Shown piece after piece: positions 17,235 through 24,681 of a stretch of DNA of 39,597 bases. The stretch comes from Prado023 sp049688395. Its GTDB lineage: Bacteria > Actinomycetota > Actinomycetes > S36-B12 > CAIYMF01. A program made the translations under genes and the position numbers. The notes beneath the pieces are model-generated. The model saw only the letters and a list, made by a program, of their open reading frames with translations. It was not told the DNA's origin and did no database searches. The stretch's first letter is position 1. Each line of letters starts with the position of its first letter. Location: positions 1 to 39,597 of the forward strand of contig JBAVKQ010000002.1 of assembly GCA_049688395.1 (NCBI GenBank). Reading direction: 5' to 3'.

Positions 17235-17515
17235 GTTGGCGGCGTCGACCGGCTGCGGCGACTGGGCCCCGACGTCCGCGAGGTGGCCGCAGCCCAGGAG
17301 CACGCCCTGGACCTGCACCCCCAACTACTGGCGGTGGCTGAGGTCGCGAGATCGGCAGTGGACCTGGTGGCGCCCCGTGCAGCGACCGCCGACGTCGAGG
17401 TCCGGGGCACCGACCGAGATGATCGGGCGATGGTGCTGGCCGACCGTGACCGGCTCGGTCAGGTGCTTGGCAACCTGCTGCAGAACGCCGTCCGGCACAC
17501 GCCCGCCCTGCCTCG
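17235..17515 (+). pseudogene. Remnant of a sensor histidine kinase
   Basis: Only the middle of a two-component kinase is left. The frame reads RLRRLGPDVREVAAAQEH, the end of the dimerisation/phosphoacceptor helices, through DLVAPRAATADVEV into the ATPase N-box ADRDRLGQVLGNLLQNAVRHTP. There is no sensor domain, no phosphoacceptor His box and no G1/G2 boxes; the frame runs into unrelated sequence after HTP. The 17157-17234 stretch before it holds no recognisable gene. Copper-resistance regions often include such a kinase with its regulator, so this may be the remains of a copper sensor. Deletion on both sides is inferred. Confidence 0.7.
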
Positions 17516-17647
17516 GGCGACTTCCTCGGCAGACCCGCGCCGGCTTCATTGATCCTTGACCCGGACCTGATCGGATCGTCGCACCGGGGGTCCATGCTGG
17601 AGTCGAGGGCGCCACCCCGACGTGCGTGGGCCCGAGAGGAGACCAAC

Positions 17648-17944
17648 ATGACGAGCCTGGCTGTACCAGCGGATGAGGGATTCGGACACATGTGGAACAG
17701 CGGGTGGGCATCGGGCTGGGGCGGAGGCTGGGGCGGTGCGTGGATGATGCTGATGTGGGTGGCGATCCTGGCACTGACCATCTGGGCGATCGTCGCCCTG
17801 ACCCGATCGGGAACTGACCGCACCCCCGGCCGGTCCACACCGCGCCAAGTCCTGGACCAGCGGTTCGCCGCCGGGGAGATCGACCAGACCGAGTACCGCA
17901 CGGCCCGAAACCTGCTCACCAGGCCGGACACCGACCTCCACTGA
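17648..17944 (+). CDS. Small SHOCT-domain membrane protein
   Basis: This 98-residue protein has a Gly/Trp-rich start (HMWNSGWASGWGGGWGG), one transmembrane helix (residues about 32-52) and a C-terminal SHOCT motif (PRQVLDQRFAAGEIDQTEYRTAR). SHOCT motifs occur at protein ends and are thought to guide oligomerisation; the function of this type is unknown. Similar small membrane SHOCT proteins are common next to copper efflux and multicopper oxidase genes in actinobacteria, which fits the neighbours here. The ATG at 17648 has a clear AGGAG ribosome site 7 nt upstream. It converges on the P-type ATPase gene. Confidence 0.8.
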   Translation: MTSLAVPADEGFGHMWNSGWASGWGGGWGGAWMMLMWVAILALTIWAIVALTRSGTDRTPGRSTPRQVLDQRFAAGEIDQTEYRTARNLLTRPDTDLH

Positions 17945-17963
17945 AAGGGCCCAGCCCGCCCAC

Positions 17964-17984
17964 GGGGCCCGCTGCCAGGGCCCC
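17964..17984. terminator. Candidate bidirectional terminator hairpin
   Basis: GGGGCCC and GGGCCCC form a perfect seven-base stem around a seven-base loop, between the convergent SHOCT and P-type ATPase genes. There is no T-run on either side. A second GC-rich inverted stretch follows at once. Confidence 0.45.
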
Positions 17985-18021
17985 CGGCCGGGTCCCCGGT
18001 GACCCCTGGTCAGGACGGACC

Positions 18022-20208
18022 TCACGCCACGCTGAGGTCGACCCGGCGGAGCAGTTGGGCGTTGATGGCGACCACGATCGTGCTGATGGACATGAGCACC
18101 GCTCCGATCGCGGGGGGCATGAGGATGCCCCAGGGGGCGAGGATGCCGGCGGCCAGGGGGATCATGATGATGTTGTAGCCGGCGGCCCACCAGATGTTCT
18201 GGACCTGCTTGCGGTAGCTGGCGGCGCTGAGGATCAGGATCCGCACGATGTCCAGCGGATTGCTCTTGACCAGGACGAGGTCCGCGGACTGCACGGCCAC
18301 GTCAGTGCCGCCGCCGATCGCGATGCCGATGTCGGCCCGGGTCAGCGCGGGGGCGTCGTTGACCCCGTCACCGACCATCCCGACCCGACGCCCCTGGGCG
18401 CGCAGCTTGGCGATGTAGTCGTCCTTGTCGGCGGGCAGCACCTGCGCGAGGTAGGTGTCGATGCCCAACTCGTCGGCCACGGCCTCGGCCACGTCCTGGC
18501 TGTCGCCGGTGAGCATGGCGATCTGCACCCCGCGCTCGTGCAGGGCGCGGACCGCGGTGTAGCTCTCGGGGCGGATCACATCGGCAAGGGCGAACGCCGC
18601 GATCGGGGCCCCGGCACGGACCAGGAACACCACCGAGGAGCCCTGCTGCCCGGAGGTTGTGGCGAACGAGTCCAGGTCCGGGCCGGGCGTGGTGTCCAGG
18701 GACTCCAACAGCCGGGGACCCCCGACGTGAATGGTGAGTCCATCGATGCTGGCCCGCACCCCGCGGCCCTTGAGGATCTCGAACTCGGTGACTGCCGGCA
18801 GCGCCACGTCCCGGGCCTGGGCGGCGTCGCGGATGGCGCGGGCCATCAGGTGCTCGGAGTCGCCCTCCACGGCCGCGGCCAGGGCCAGCGCCTGCTCCTG
18901 GCTGACCCCCTCGGCGGTGGCGATCCCAGCCACCCCGGTCGACCCCTGGGTCAGCGTGCCGGTCTTGTCCACGGCGATGATCTCCAGCAGCCGGGCGGTG
19001 TCGATGGCCTCCCGGTCGCGGATCAGGACCCCGTTGGCTGCGGCCAGCTGGGTGGTGTTGGCCACGACCAGCGGGATCGCCAACCCGAGCGCGTGCGGGC
19101 ACGCGATCACCAGCACGGTCACGACCCGGGCCACGGTCATCTGGTCTACCCCACCCTGGATCACGGTCCAGACCAGGAACGTGACCGAGGCGGCGGCCAG
19201 CGCCGCCCAGAACAGGAACGCCGCAGCCCGGTCGGCCAACAACTGGGTGGAGGACTTGCTGGCCTGCGCGTCGGCGACCAGGCGCATGATCCCGGCCAGG
19301 GCAGTGTCCTCGCCGGTGGCCATCACCTCCGCACGCAGGCTGCCGTTGCCCACGTTGACAGTGCCGCCGATGAGCTGGTCCTTGACGCCCTTGTCCACCG
19401 GGCGGGACTCCCCGGTGATCATCGCCTCGTCGACGGACGAGGAACCCTCGACCACCCACCCGTCGGCCGGGACCACGGCCCCGGGGCGGACCAGGAACGT
19501 GTCTGCGGTCCTCAGCTCGCTGGCCGGGCGTTGCGCCACCGACCCGTCGGGGGCCACCACATCGGCGGTGTCGGGCATGAGGGTGGCCAGCGCGCTCAAC
19601 GCCCCGGAGGCCTGGCGGACGCTGCGCATCTCCAACCAGTGCCCCAGCAGCATGATGTCGATCAGGGTGACCAGTTCCCAGAAGAAGTCCTGCCCCAGGT
19701 CGAATACCAGCGTGGCCATCGAGAACACGTAGGCCACGGTGATCGCCATCGCGATCAGGGTCATCATTCCCGGTGACCGGCCGCGGATCTCCCACCCGGC
19801 CATCTGCAGGAACGGGAACCCGCCGTAGGCGAACACCGCGGTGGCGATCACCGGCACGATCAAGTTGCTGCCCGCGAACGCCGGCGCCGTGTAGTTGAAC
19901 CAGGACTGGATCGTGTCGCTGAACACCAACACCGGAACGCTGAGCAGCAGCGACACCCAGAACCGGCGCCGGAACATCACCTCATGACCGGAATGATCGG
20001 CATGACCCGCCCCATGCCCGGAACCATGCCCAGACTCGTGACCGGCCTCGTGCTCGGTGCCCGCGCCATGCTCGGCCGCCGCATCCGCATCGGCGGCATG
20101 GGCACCCTCGGCGTGGGCAGAGTCCTCGTGCCCCCGGTGATCCCCGTCCTGCATCCGGCAGACCCGACAGCACGCGCAGCGGTACTGCTCCAGTACCTGT
20201 GTCGCCAC
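18022..20208 (-). CDS. CopB-type heavy-metal-exporting P-type ATPase
   Basis: This is a P1B-type ATPase of about 728 residues. The N-terminus is Cys-rich (YRCACCRVCR) and then a His-rich metal-binding tail (residues about 25-77, with repeated GHGSGHGAGH units) instead of a CXXC domain. Landmarks are TGES (265-268), the membrane metal site CPH (370-372) typical of CopB/IB-3 proteins, and the phosphorylated Asp414 in DKTGTLT. Also present are MLTGDSQDVA and the hinge VGDGVNDAPAL. The usual HP dipeptide appears as HL in GDSEHLMARAI, a variant seen in related proteins. It should export Cu+ or Cu2+, perhaps Ag+. GTG 20208 is preferred because an AGAGGAG site lies about 9 nt before it; GTG 20217 is the longest option and ATG 20154 would lose the cysteines. 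Confidence 0.9.
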   Translation of the reverse strand: MATQVLEQYRCACCRVCRMQDGDHRGHEDSAHAEGAHAADADAAAEHGAGTEHEAGHESGHGSGHGAGHADHSGHEVMFRRRFWVSLLLSVPVLVFSDTIQSWFNYTAPAFAGSNLIVPVIATAVFAYGGFPFLQMAGWEIRGRSPGMMTLIAMAITVAYVFSMATLVFDLGQDFFWELVTLIDIMLLGHWLEMRSVRQASGALSALATLMPDTADVVAPDGSVAQRPASELRTADTFLVRPGAVVPADGWVVEGSSSVDEAMITGESRPVDKGVKDQLIGGTVNVGNGSLRAEVMATGEDTALAGIMRLVADAQASKSSTQLLADRAAAFLFWAALAAASVTFLVWTVIQGGVDQMTVARVVTVLVIACPHALGLAIPLVVANTTQLAAANGVLIRDREAIDTARLLEIIAVDKTGTLTQGSTGVAGIATAEGVSQEQALALAAAVEGDSEHLMARAIRDAAQARDVALPAVTEFEILKGRGVRASIDGLTIHVGGPRLLESLDTTPGPDLDSFATTSGQQGSSVVFLVRAGAPIAAFALADVIRPESYTAVRALHERGVQIAMLTGDSQDVAEAVADELGIDTYLAQVLPADKDDYIAKLRAQGRRVGMVGDGVNDAPALTRADIGIAIGGGTDVAVQSADLVLVKSNPLDIVRILILSAASYRKQVQNIWWAAGYNIIMIPLAAGILAPWGILMPPAIGAVLMSISTIVVAINAQLLRRVDLSVA

Positions 20209-20414
20209 AGCGAACACCTCCTCTTGGTCGTTTCCCGCACCCGGGGAATCCCAGGTCAGCAGCCGAATGCGCCACCGGCCCTGCCCCGCACCCGCCGGCA
20301 GTCCTACCCATACCTACCCCATGGACCGGCCAGCAGCCCGAAAACCGGGCAACATTGATCGAACCTTCACGGAACCGGCGCCGGACGTCCGTAGAGCACC
20401 CGCACGCTTGACCC

Positions 20415-21877
20415 ATGCAGCGCAGCCCTGTCCTGTCCCGCCGGACCCTCCTGACCGCGGGTGCCGCGCTGGCCCTGGCAGGCTGCACCCGGGCCCCGCA
20501 GCGCCTCGCCGCGCAGGCAACCGCCTCCGCCGAGCCCGTGCCCAGCCCCGGGAAGGTCCGCGCACTCACCCTGACTGCGCGGCCCCGGCAGGTGGATCTC
20601 GGCGGGCAGGTGGTGTCGACCTGGGCCTACGGCGACACCATCCCCGGGGCGCCGATCCGGGTCACAGCCGGCGACCGGGTCCAGGTCTCGTTCGGCAATG
20701 AGCTGCCCGAGCCGACCACCGTGCACTGGCACGGGCTGGCCTTGCCCAACACCATGGACGGCGTACCAGGGGTCACCATGGCGCCCGTCGCGACTGGGGG
20801 AACGTTCGCCTACGACTTCACAGTCCCCGACCCCGGCACGCACTGGTTCCACCCGCACGCCGGGCTGCACCTGGACCGAGGCCTCTACGCCCCGTTCATC
20901 ATCGAGGACCCGAACGAACCGGGCGACTACGACCACGAATGGGTCCTGGTCCTCGATGATTGGCTCGACGGACTCGACGGCACCCCCGAGCAGGCGTTCG
21001 CCGACCTGGTCGCCGCTGGTGGGCAGGCCACCAGCTCCGATCCCATGGGTGGGATCGGCGCGATGGGCGCGATGATGGCCCACGACGACGCCGGCGACGT
21101 CACCTACCCACTGCACCTGATCAACGGTCGGCCCAGCAACGACCCCGACGTCCTGACCGGCAAGCCAGGGCAACGGGTCAGGCTGCGAATCATCAACGCC
21201 GCAGCCGACACGATCTACACAGTGGCCCTGGCCGAGCATGACCTGACCATCACCCACTCAGATGGCTACCCGGTCAGCCCCGTGACCACCCCGGCGCTCC
21301 GCATCGGCATGGGCGAACGCTACGACGCCACCGTCACCCTCGGCGACGGGGGCTTCCCGCTGGTCGCGGCACCCGCCGGCGGGACCGGGCTCGCCCGAGC
21401 GATCCTGCGCACCGGCCAGGGTCCGTGCCCACGGGGGCCTACCGGCCCACAGGACTGGACCGTGCCCCGCTGACCATCACCGCGTTGACCGCCGCCCCGG
21501 GCGCGGCACTGCCTACACGGGACCCAGACACGACCGCCCCGCTGGCCCTGGCCGGGTCCATGGTCCCGTATTTGTGGACCATCAACGGCCGTACTTACGA
21601 CCAGGCCGAACCACTGACCATCCGAGCGGGCCAACTCGGGCGGTTCCAGGTCACCAACCACACGATGATGAGCCACCCCTTGCACATCCACGGCCACAGT
21701 TTTCAACTCGGTGCCGCCGGCGGCACCGGACCACGCAAGGACACCCTCCTCGTCCCGCCCATGGGTGCGGTCTCGATCGACCTGGCCGCTACCAACCCCG
21801 GAGCCTGGATGGTTCACTGCCACAACGCCTACCACGCCGAAGCCGGGATGATGACCCGCCTCGACTACACCACCTGA
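20415..21877 (+). pseudogene. Multicopper oxidase split by a one-base frameshift
   Basis: Two overlapping frames together encode one multicopper oxidase (about 487 residues if repaired). Part one (20415-21473) has a twin-Arg signal with lipobox (SRRTLL to LAGC, Cys24) and copper loops HWHG (104-107) and HWFHPH (143-148). Part two (21425-21877) has HPLHIHGH and HCHNAYHAEAGMM, the remaining ligands of the type 1 and trinuclear sites. The reading must move to the -1 frame near 21415-21430, in the stretch CAGGGTCCGTGCCC. A single missing base explains this. As it stands part one ends 16 residues into the wrong frame and lacks half the copper ligands. Such enzymes oxidise Cu+ outside the membrane. 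It is divergent from the P-type ATPase gene. A sequencing error is the main alternative. Confidence 0.88.
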
Positions 21878-21933
21878 CCCGACCACCCGACTGGGCGCCG
21901 CTCGCCGCAACCCCACCGCAGGAGACGACGCAC

Positions 21934-21977
21934 ATGCGCACCCGACCGACCCTGATCCCCGCCGCCGGGCGGGCGGG
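21934..21977 (+). pseudogene. Truncated gene start after the multicopper oxidase
   Basis: A strong ribosome site (AGGAGA at 21920-21925) lies 8 nt before an ATG that begins MRTRPTLIPAAGRAG, which resembles the positively charged start of a secretion signal. After about 15 codons the frame runs antisense into the end of the iron permease gene and loses all signal character. It looks like the 5' stub of a secreted protein gene, cut off by a deletion or rearrangement. Confidence 0.35.
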
Positions 21978-22901
21978 TCATCGGTCGTTCTCCTCGGGTC
22001 GGGGGGGCACGCTGGCGGTCAGCCGGGGATCGGGTGAGGTCGGGGTCTGGGTCGGGGTGGCGGCAGCTGGCGCGGGGGCCGGTGCTCGCCGGGGCATCGG
22101 GGTGCGGACCTTGCGCAGGAACAGCCACATGACCGGGACCACGTAGGACAGCCACGCCACGCACTCGAGCACCGTCATGGCGGGCGAGAGGTTCAGCGTC
22201 CCCTTGAGCAGTACCGCGTACCAGCTGCCCGGTGCGATGGTCGCGCCGACGTCGAAGGCCAGGTTGTTGCCGCCGGGGAGGATGCCTGCCTCCTGCAGCT
22301 CGTGGATCCCGTAGGCCAGCACGCCGCCGGCGACCAGGATCAGGGCGACGCCGGTCCAGGTGAAGAAGGTGGCCAGGTTCAGGCGCAGCGCTCCGCGGTA
22401 GATCAGGGCGCCGAGGCCGACGGCGACCGCAATCCCGAGCAGCGCGCCGATCAGGGGGGCTGCCCCACCGCCGGTGGCCCGGACCGCGGACCACACGAAC
22501 AGGGCGGTCTCCAGGCCCTCGCGAGCCACTGCGACGAACGCCACCCCGGCCAGTGCCCAGCCACTGCCACGCTCGGCCGCGGTGTCCACCTTGGCGTGCA
22601 GCTCACCCTTGAGGTGCCGGGCGTTGCTGGCCATCCAGAACACCATCGCGGTCACCAGGCCCACGGCGACGATCGACAGGATCCCGCCGATCGCCTCCTG
22701 CGCCTGGGACGTCAGGGTGCGGGTGCCGAACGTCAGGACCGCCCCGACGCCCAGCGACAGGACGACTGCGGCGGCCACCCCCCACCAGATCCCGGGCAGC
22801 AGGTGCTGGCGCCCGGTCTTGACCAGGTAGGCGATCAGGATGCTCACGATCAGCGCTGCCTCGAGTCCCTCGCGCAGGCCGATCAGGAAGTTGTTGAACA
22901 T
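21978..22901 (-). CDS. efeU: FTR1/EfeU family high-affinity iron permease
   Basis: The 307-residue membrane protein has the two REXXE iron-binding motifs of the FTR1/EfeU family, REGLE at residues 10-14 and again at 127-131, in a seven-helix layout. The last 45 residues are a Pro/Ala-rich soluble tail of low complexity. EfeU takes up ferrous or oxidised iron, normally with EfeO and EfeB; neither is seen nearby. ATG 22901 begins right at the conserved FNNFLIGLREGLEA; ATG 22916 is an in-frame alternative. A DtxR/IdeR-type box (22921-22939) lies 20-38 nt upstream, so the gene should be repressed by iron. Its 3' end abuts the cut gene stub on the other strand. Confidence 0.93.
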   Translation of the reverse strand: MFNNFLIGLREGLEAALIVSILIAYLVKTGRQHLLPGIWWGVAAAVVLSLGVGAVLTFGTRTLTSQAQEAIGGILSIVAVGLVTAMVFWMASNARHLKGELHAKVDTAAERGSGWALAGVAFVAVAREGLETALFVWSAVRATGGGAAPLIGALLGIAVAVGLGALIYRGALRLNLATFFTWTGVALILVAGGVLAYGIHELQEAGILPGGNNLAFDVGATIAPGSWYAVLLKGTLNLSPAMTVLECVAWLSYVVPVMWLFLRKVRTPMPRRAPAPAPAAATPTQTPTSPDPRLTASVPPRPEENDR

Positions 22902-22920
22902 GAGGGCACCTCGCATCGAG

Positions 22921-22939
22921 TTAGGTAAGGCTGGCCTTA
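22921..22939 (-). promoter_or_regulatory. DtxR/IdeR-type iron box before the iron permease gene
   Basis: TTAGGTAAGGCTGGCCTTA matches the actinobacterial iron-box consensus TTAGGTTAGGCTAACCTAA at 15 of 19 positions, and its TAAGG/CCTTA arms are perfectly inverted. It lies 20-38 nt upstream of the permease ATG at 22901, where Fe2+-bound DtxR/IdeR would block transcription. Confidence 0.85.
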
Positions 22940-23116
22940 TTCGGCATAGCGTACATGCCGGCCCCGGGAATCCGAATTCGCGTCCTGCGGGGGTGGGGCA
23001 GCGGCGGGCCGTTGGCTTCCGACCACGGGCCGCCGTGCCCTTGTCGGCTCGGCAGGTCACGATGGGGCGATCGGCCCGGGCCACCGCAGTGCCCGGCGCC
23101 CGATAGGAGGTCAGTG

Positions 23117-24538
23117 ATGGATCAGGTGCAGTTCCCCGAGGGGTTCCTGTGGGGTGGGGCGACCGCCGCCAACCAGATCGAGGGCGCCTTCGACGTCGGA
23201 GGTAAGGGCCTGTCTGTGCAGGATGTCGCACCGCGGGGGATCAAGGCGCCGCGCACTGCGGCTCCGACCTCTGACAACCTCAAGCAGGTCGCGATCGACT
23301 TCTACCACCGCTACCCGCAGGACATCGCTCTGCTCGCTGAACTCGGGTTCACCGTGTTCCGGCTGTCGATCGCGTGGAGCCGAATCTTCCCGAACGGTGA
23401 CGAGCTCGAGCCCAACGAAGCGGGTCTGGCGTTCTACGACCGGGTGCTGGACGAACTGGAGCGGCACGGTATCGAGCCGTTGGTGACCATCAGCCACTAC
23501 GAGACTCCGCTGCACCTGGCCGAGGCCTACGACGGCTGGGTCAGCCGGGAGCTGATCGGCTTCTACGAGCGCTATGTGCGGGTGCTGTTCGACCGGTACG
23601 GCGCGCGGGTCAAGTACTGGCTGACGTTCAACGAGATCAACTCGGTGCTTCACGAGCCGTTCCTGTCCGGGGGGATCAACACCCCGAACGACCAGCTGAG
23701 TCCGACCGACCTGTACCAGGCCGCCCACCACGAGCTGGTCGCTTCGGCGCTGGCCACCCGGATCGCCCACGAGACGATGCCCGACGCTCAGGTGGGCTGC
23801 ATGCTGCTGTCGATGCCGACCTACCCCCTGACCCCGGACCCGGCCGATCTCCTGGCCGTGATGCAGGGCGATCACGCCAACCTGATGTTCGGCGACGTGC
23901 ACACCCGTGGTGCCTACCCGGGCTACGCGCTGCGCTTCTTCGCCGAGAACGGGATCGACCTGGACATCACCGATGCCGACCGCGAGATCCTGACCAACAC
24001 GGTGGACTTCGTGTCCTTCTCCTACTACATGAGCACCTGCCAGACCGCCGACCCCGCCAAGCAGGTCGCCGGCGCGGGCAACATCCTCGGCGGAGTGCCC
24101 AACCCGACGCTGCAGGCCTCCGAGTGGGGCTGGCAGGTGGATCCGGTCGGCCTGCGGATCGTGGCGAACCAGTTCTGGGACCGCTGGGGCAAGCCCCTGT
24201 TCGTGGTCGAGAACGGCCTTGGGGCCCGCGACGAGCTGGTCCACGTCGACGGACTGCCGACTGTGCTCGACGACTACCGGATCGCCTACCTCAACGATCA
24301 CCTAGTGGAGTTGCGGGAGGCGATCGCCGACGGGGTGCAGGTGCTGGGCTACACCGCCTGGGGCTGCATCGACCTGGTCAGCTTCACCACCGCAGAGCTG
24401 AGCAAGCGCTACGGCTTCATCTACGTCGACCGCGACGACAGCGGCTCCGGGACGCTGGCGCGCTACAAGAAGAAGTCGTTCGACTGGTACGCGGAGGTCA
24501 TTGCCAGCAACGGGGGGAGCCTGACCCCGTCGGACTAG
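23117..24538 (+). CDS. Glycoside hydrolase family 1, probable 6-phospho-beta-glucosidase
   Basis: The 473-residue protein is a full-length GH1 enzyme. The start FPEGFLWGGATAANQIEGAF is the family signature. The acid/base Glu173 is in LTFNEIN, and the nucleophile Glu365 is in VENGLG. The C-terminal segment ELSKRYGFIYVDRD (about 427-440) has the Ser-Lys-Tyr arrangement that binds the 6-phosphate in 6-phospho-beta-glucosidases, unlike plain beta-glucosidases. It should cleave phosphorylated cellobiose-like sugars brought in by a PTS, but no PTS gene is in view. The ATG at 23117 has an AGGAGG site at 23105-23110. It is divergent from the iron permease, with 177 nt between that probably carry its promoter. 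Confidence 0.92.
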   Translation: MDQVQFPEGFLWGGATAANQIEGAFDVGGKGLSVQDVAPRGIKAPRTAAPTSDNLKQVAIDFYHRYPQDIALLAELGFTVFRLSIAWSRIFPNGDELEPNEAGLAFYDRVLDELERHGIEPLVTISHYETPLHLAEAYDGWVSRELIGFYERYVRVLFDRYGARVKYWLTFNEINSVLHEPFLSGGINTPNDQLSPTDLYQAAHHELVASALATRIAHETMPDAQVGCMLLSMPTYPLTPDPADLLAVMQGDHANLMFGDVHTRGAYPGYALRFFAENGIDLDITDADREILTNTVDFVSFSYYMSTCQTADPAKQVAGAGNILGGVPNPTLQASEWGWQVDPVGLRIVANQFWDRWGKPLFVVENGLGARDELVHVDGLPTVLDDYRIAYLNDHLVELREAIADGVQVLGYTAWGCIDLVSFTTAELSKRYGFIYVDRDDSGSGTLARYKKKSFDWYAEVIASNGGSLTPSD

Positions 24539-24665
24539 GCTCGAGAGCAACACGCGTGACGGTCTTCGATGGTTGGAACGGAGCTGAGATGACGCCGCAG
24601 GGCGGCGATCGGGCGTCCACAACCTGCACCCGGTTGCTTTGGAGGTCGCCGACAGGTGCTAGTAT

Positions 24666-24681
24666 TCGAACAGGTGTTCGA
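24666..24681. promoter_or_regulatory. LexA (SOS) box containing the start codon of the DUF222-HNH gene
   Basis: TCGAACAGGTGTTCGA is an exact match to the actinobacterial LexA consensus TCGAAC-N4-GTTCGA. A -10-like TAGTAT (24660-24665) abuts it. The GTG at 24674 within the box starts the open frame, as the ATG does in box variants of related mycobacterial genes, so the message is probably leaderless. Confidence 0.9.

Noticed and set aside
17170..17320. Short minus-strand frame ending HAIDETTLITVTG
   Set aside because: It is under 50 codons, overlaps the kinase remnant in antisense and matches no family I know.
18055..19776. A 573-codon plus-strand frame over the P-type ATPase gene
   Set aside because: Mirror frame of a gene with complete P-type ATPase motifs.
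20280..20345. TACCC-rich stretch (TACCCATACCTACCCC) as a copper-repressor operator
   Set aside because: Only same-direction half-sites are present with no matching GGGTA arm, so it does not form a CsoR or CopY type site.
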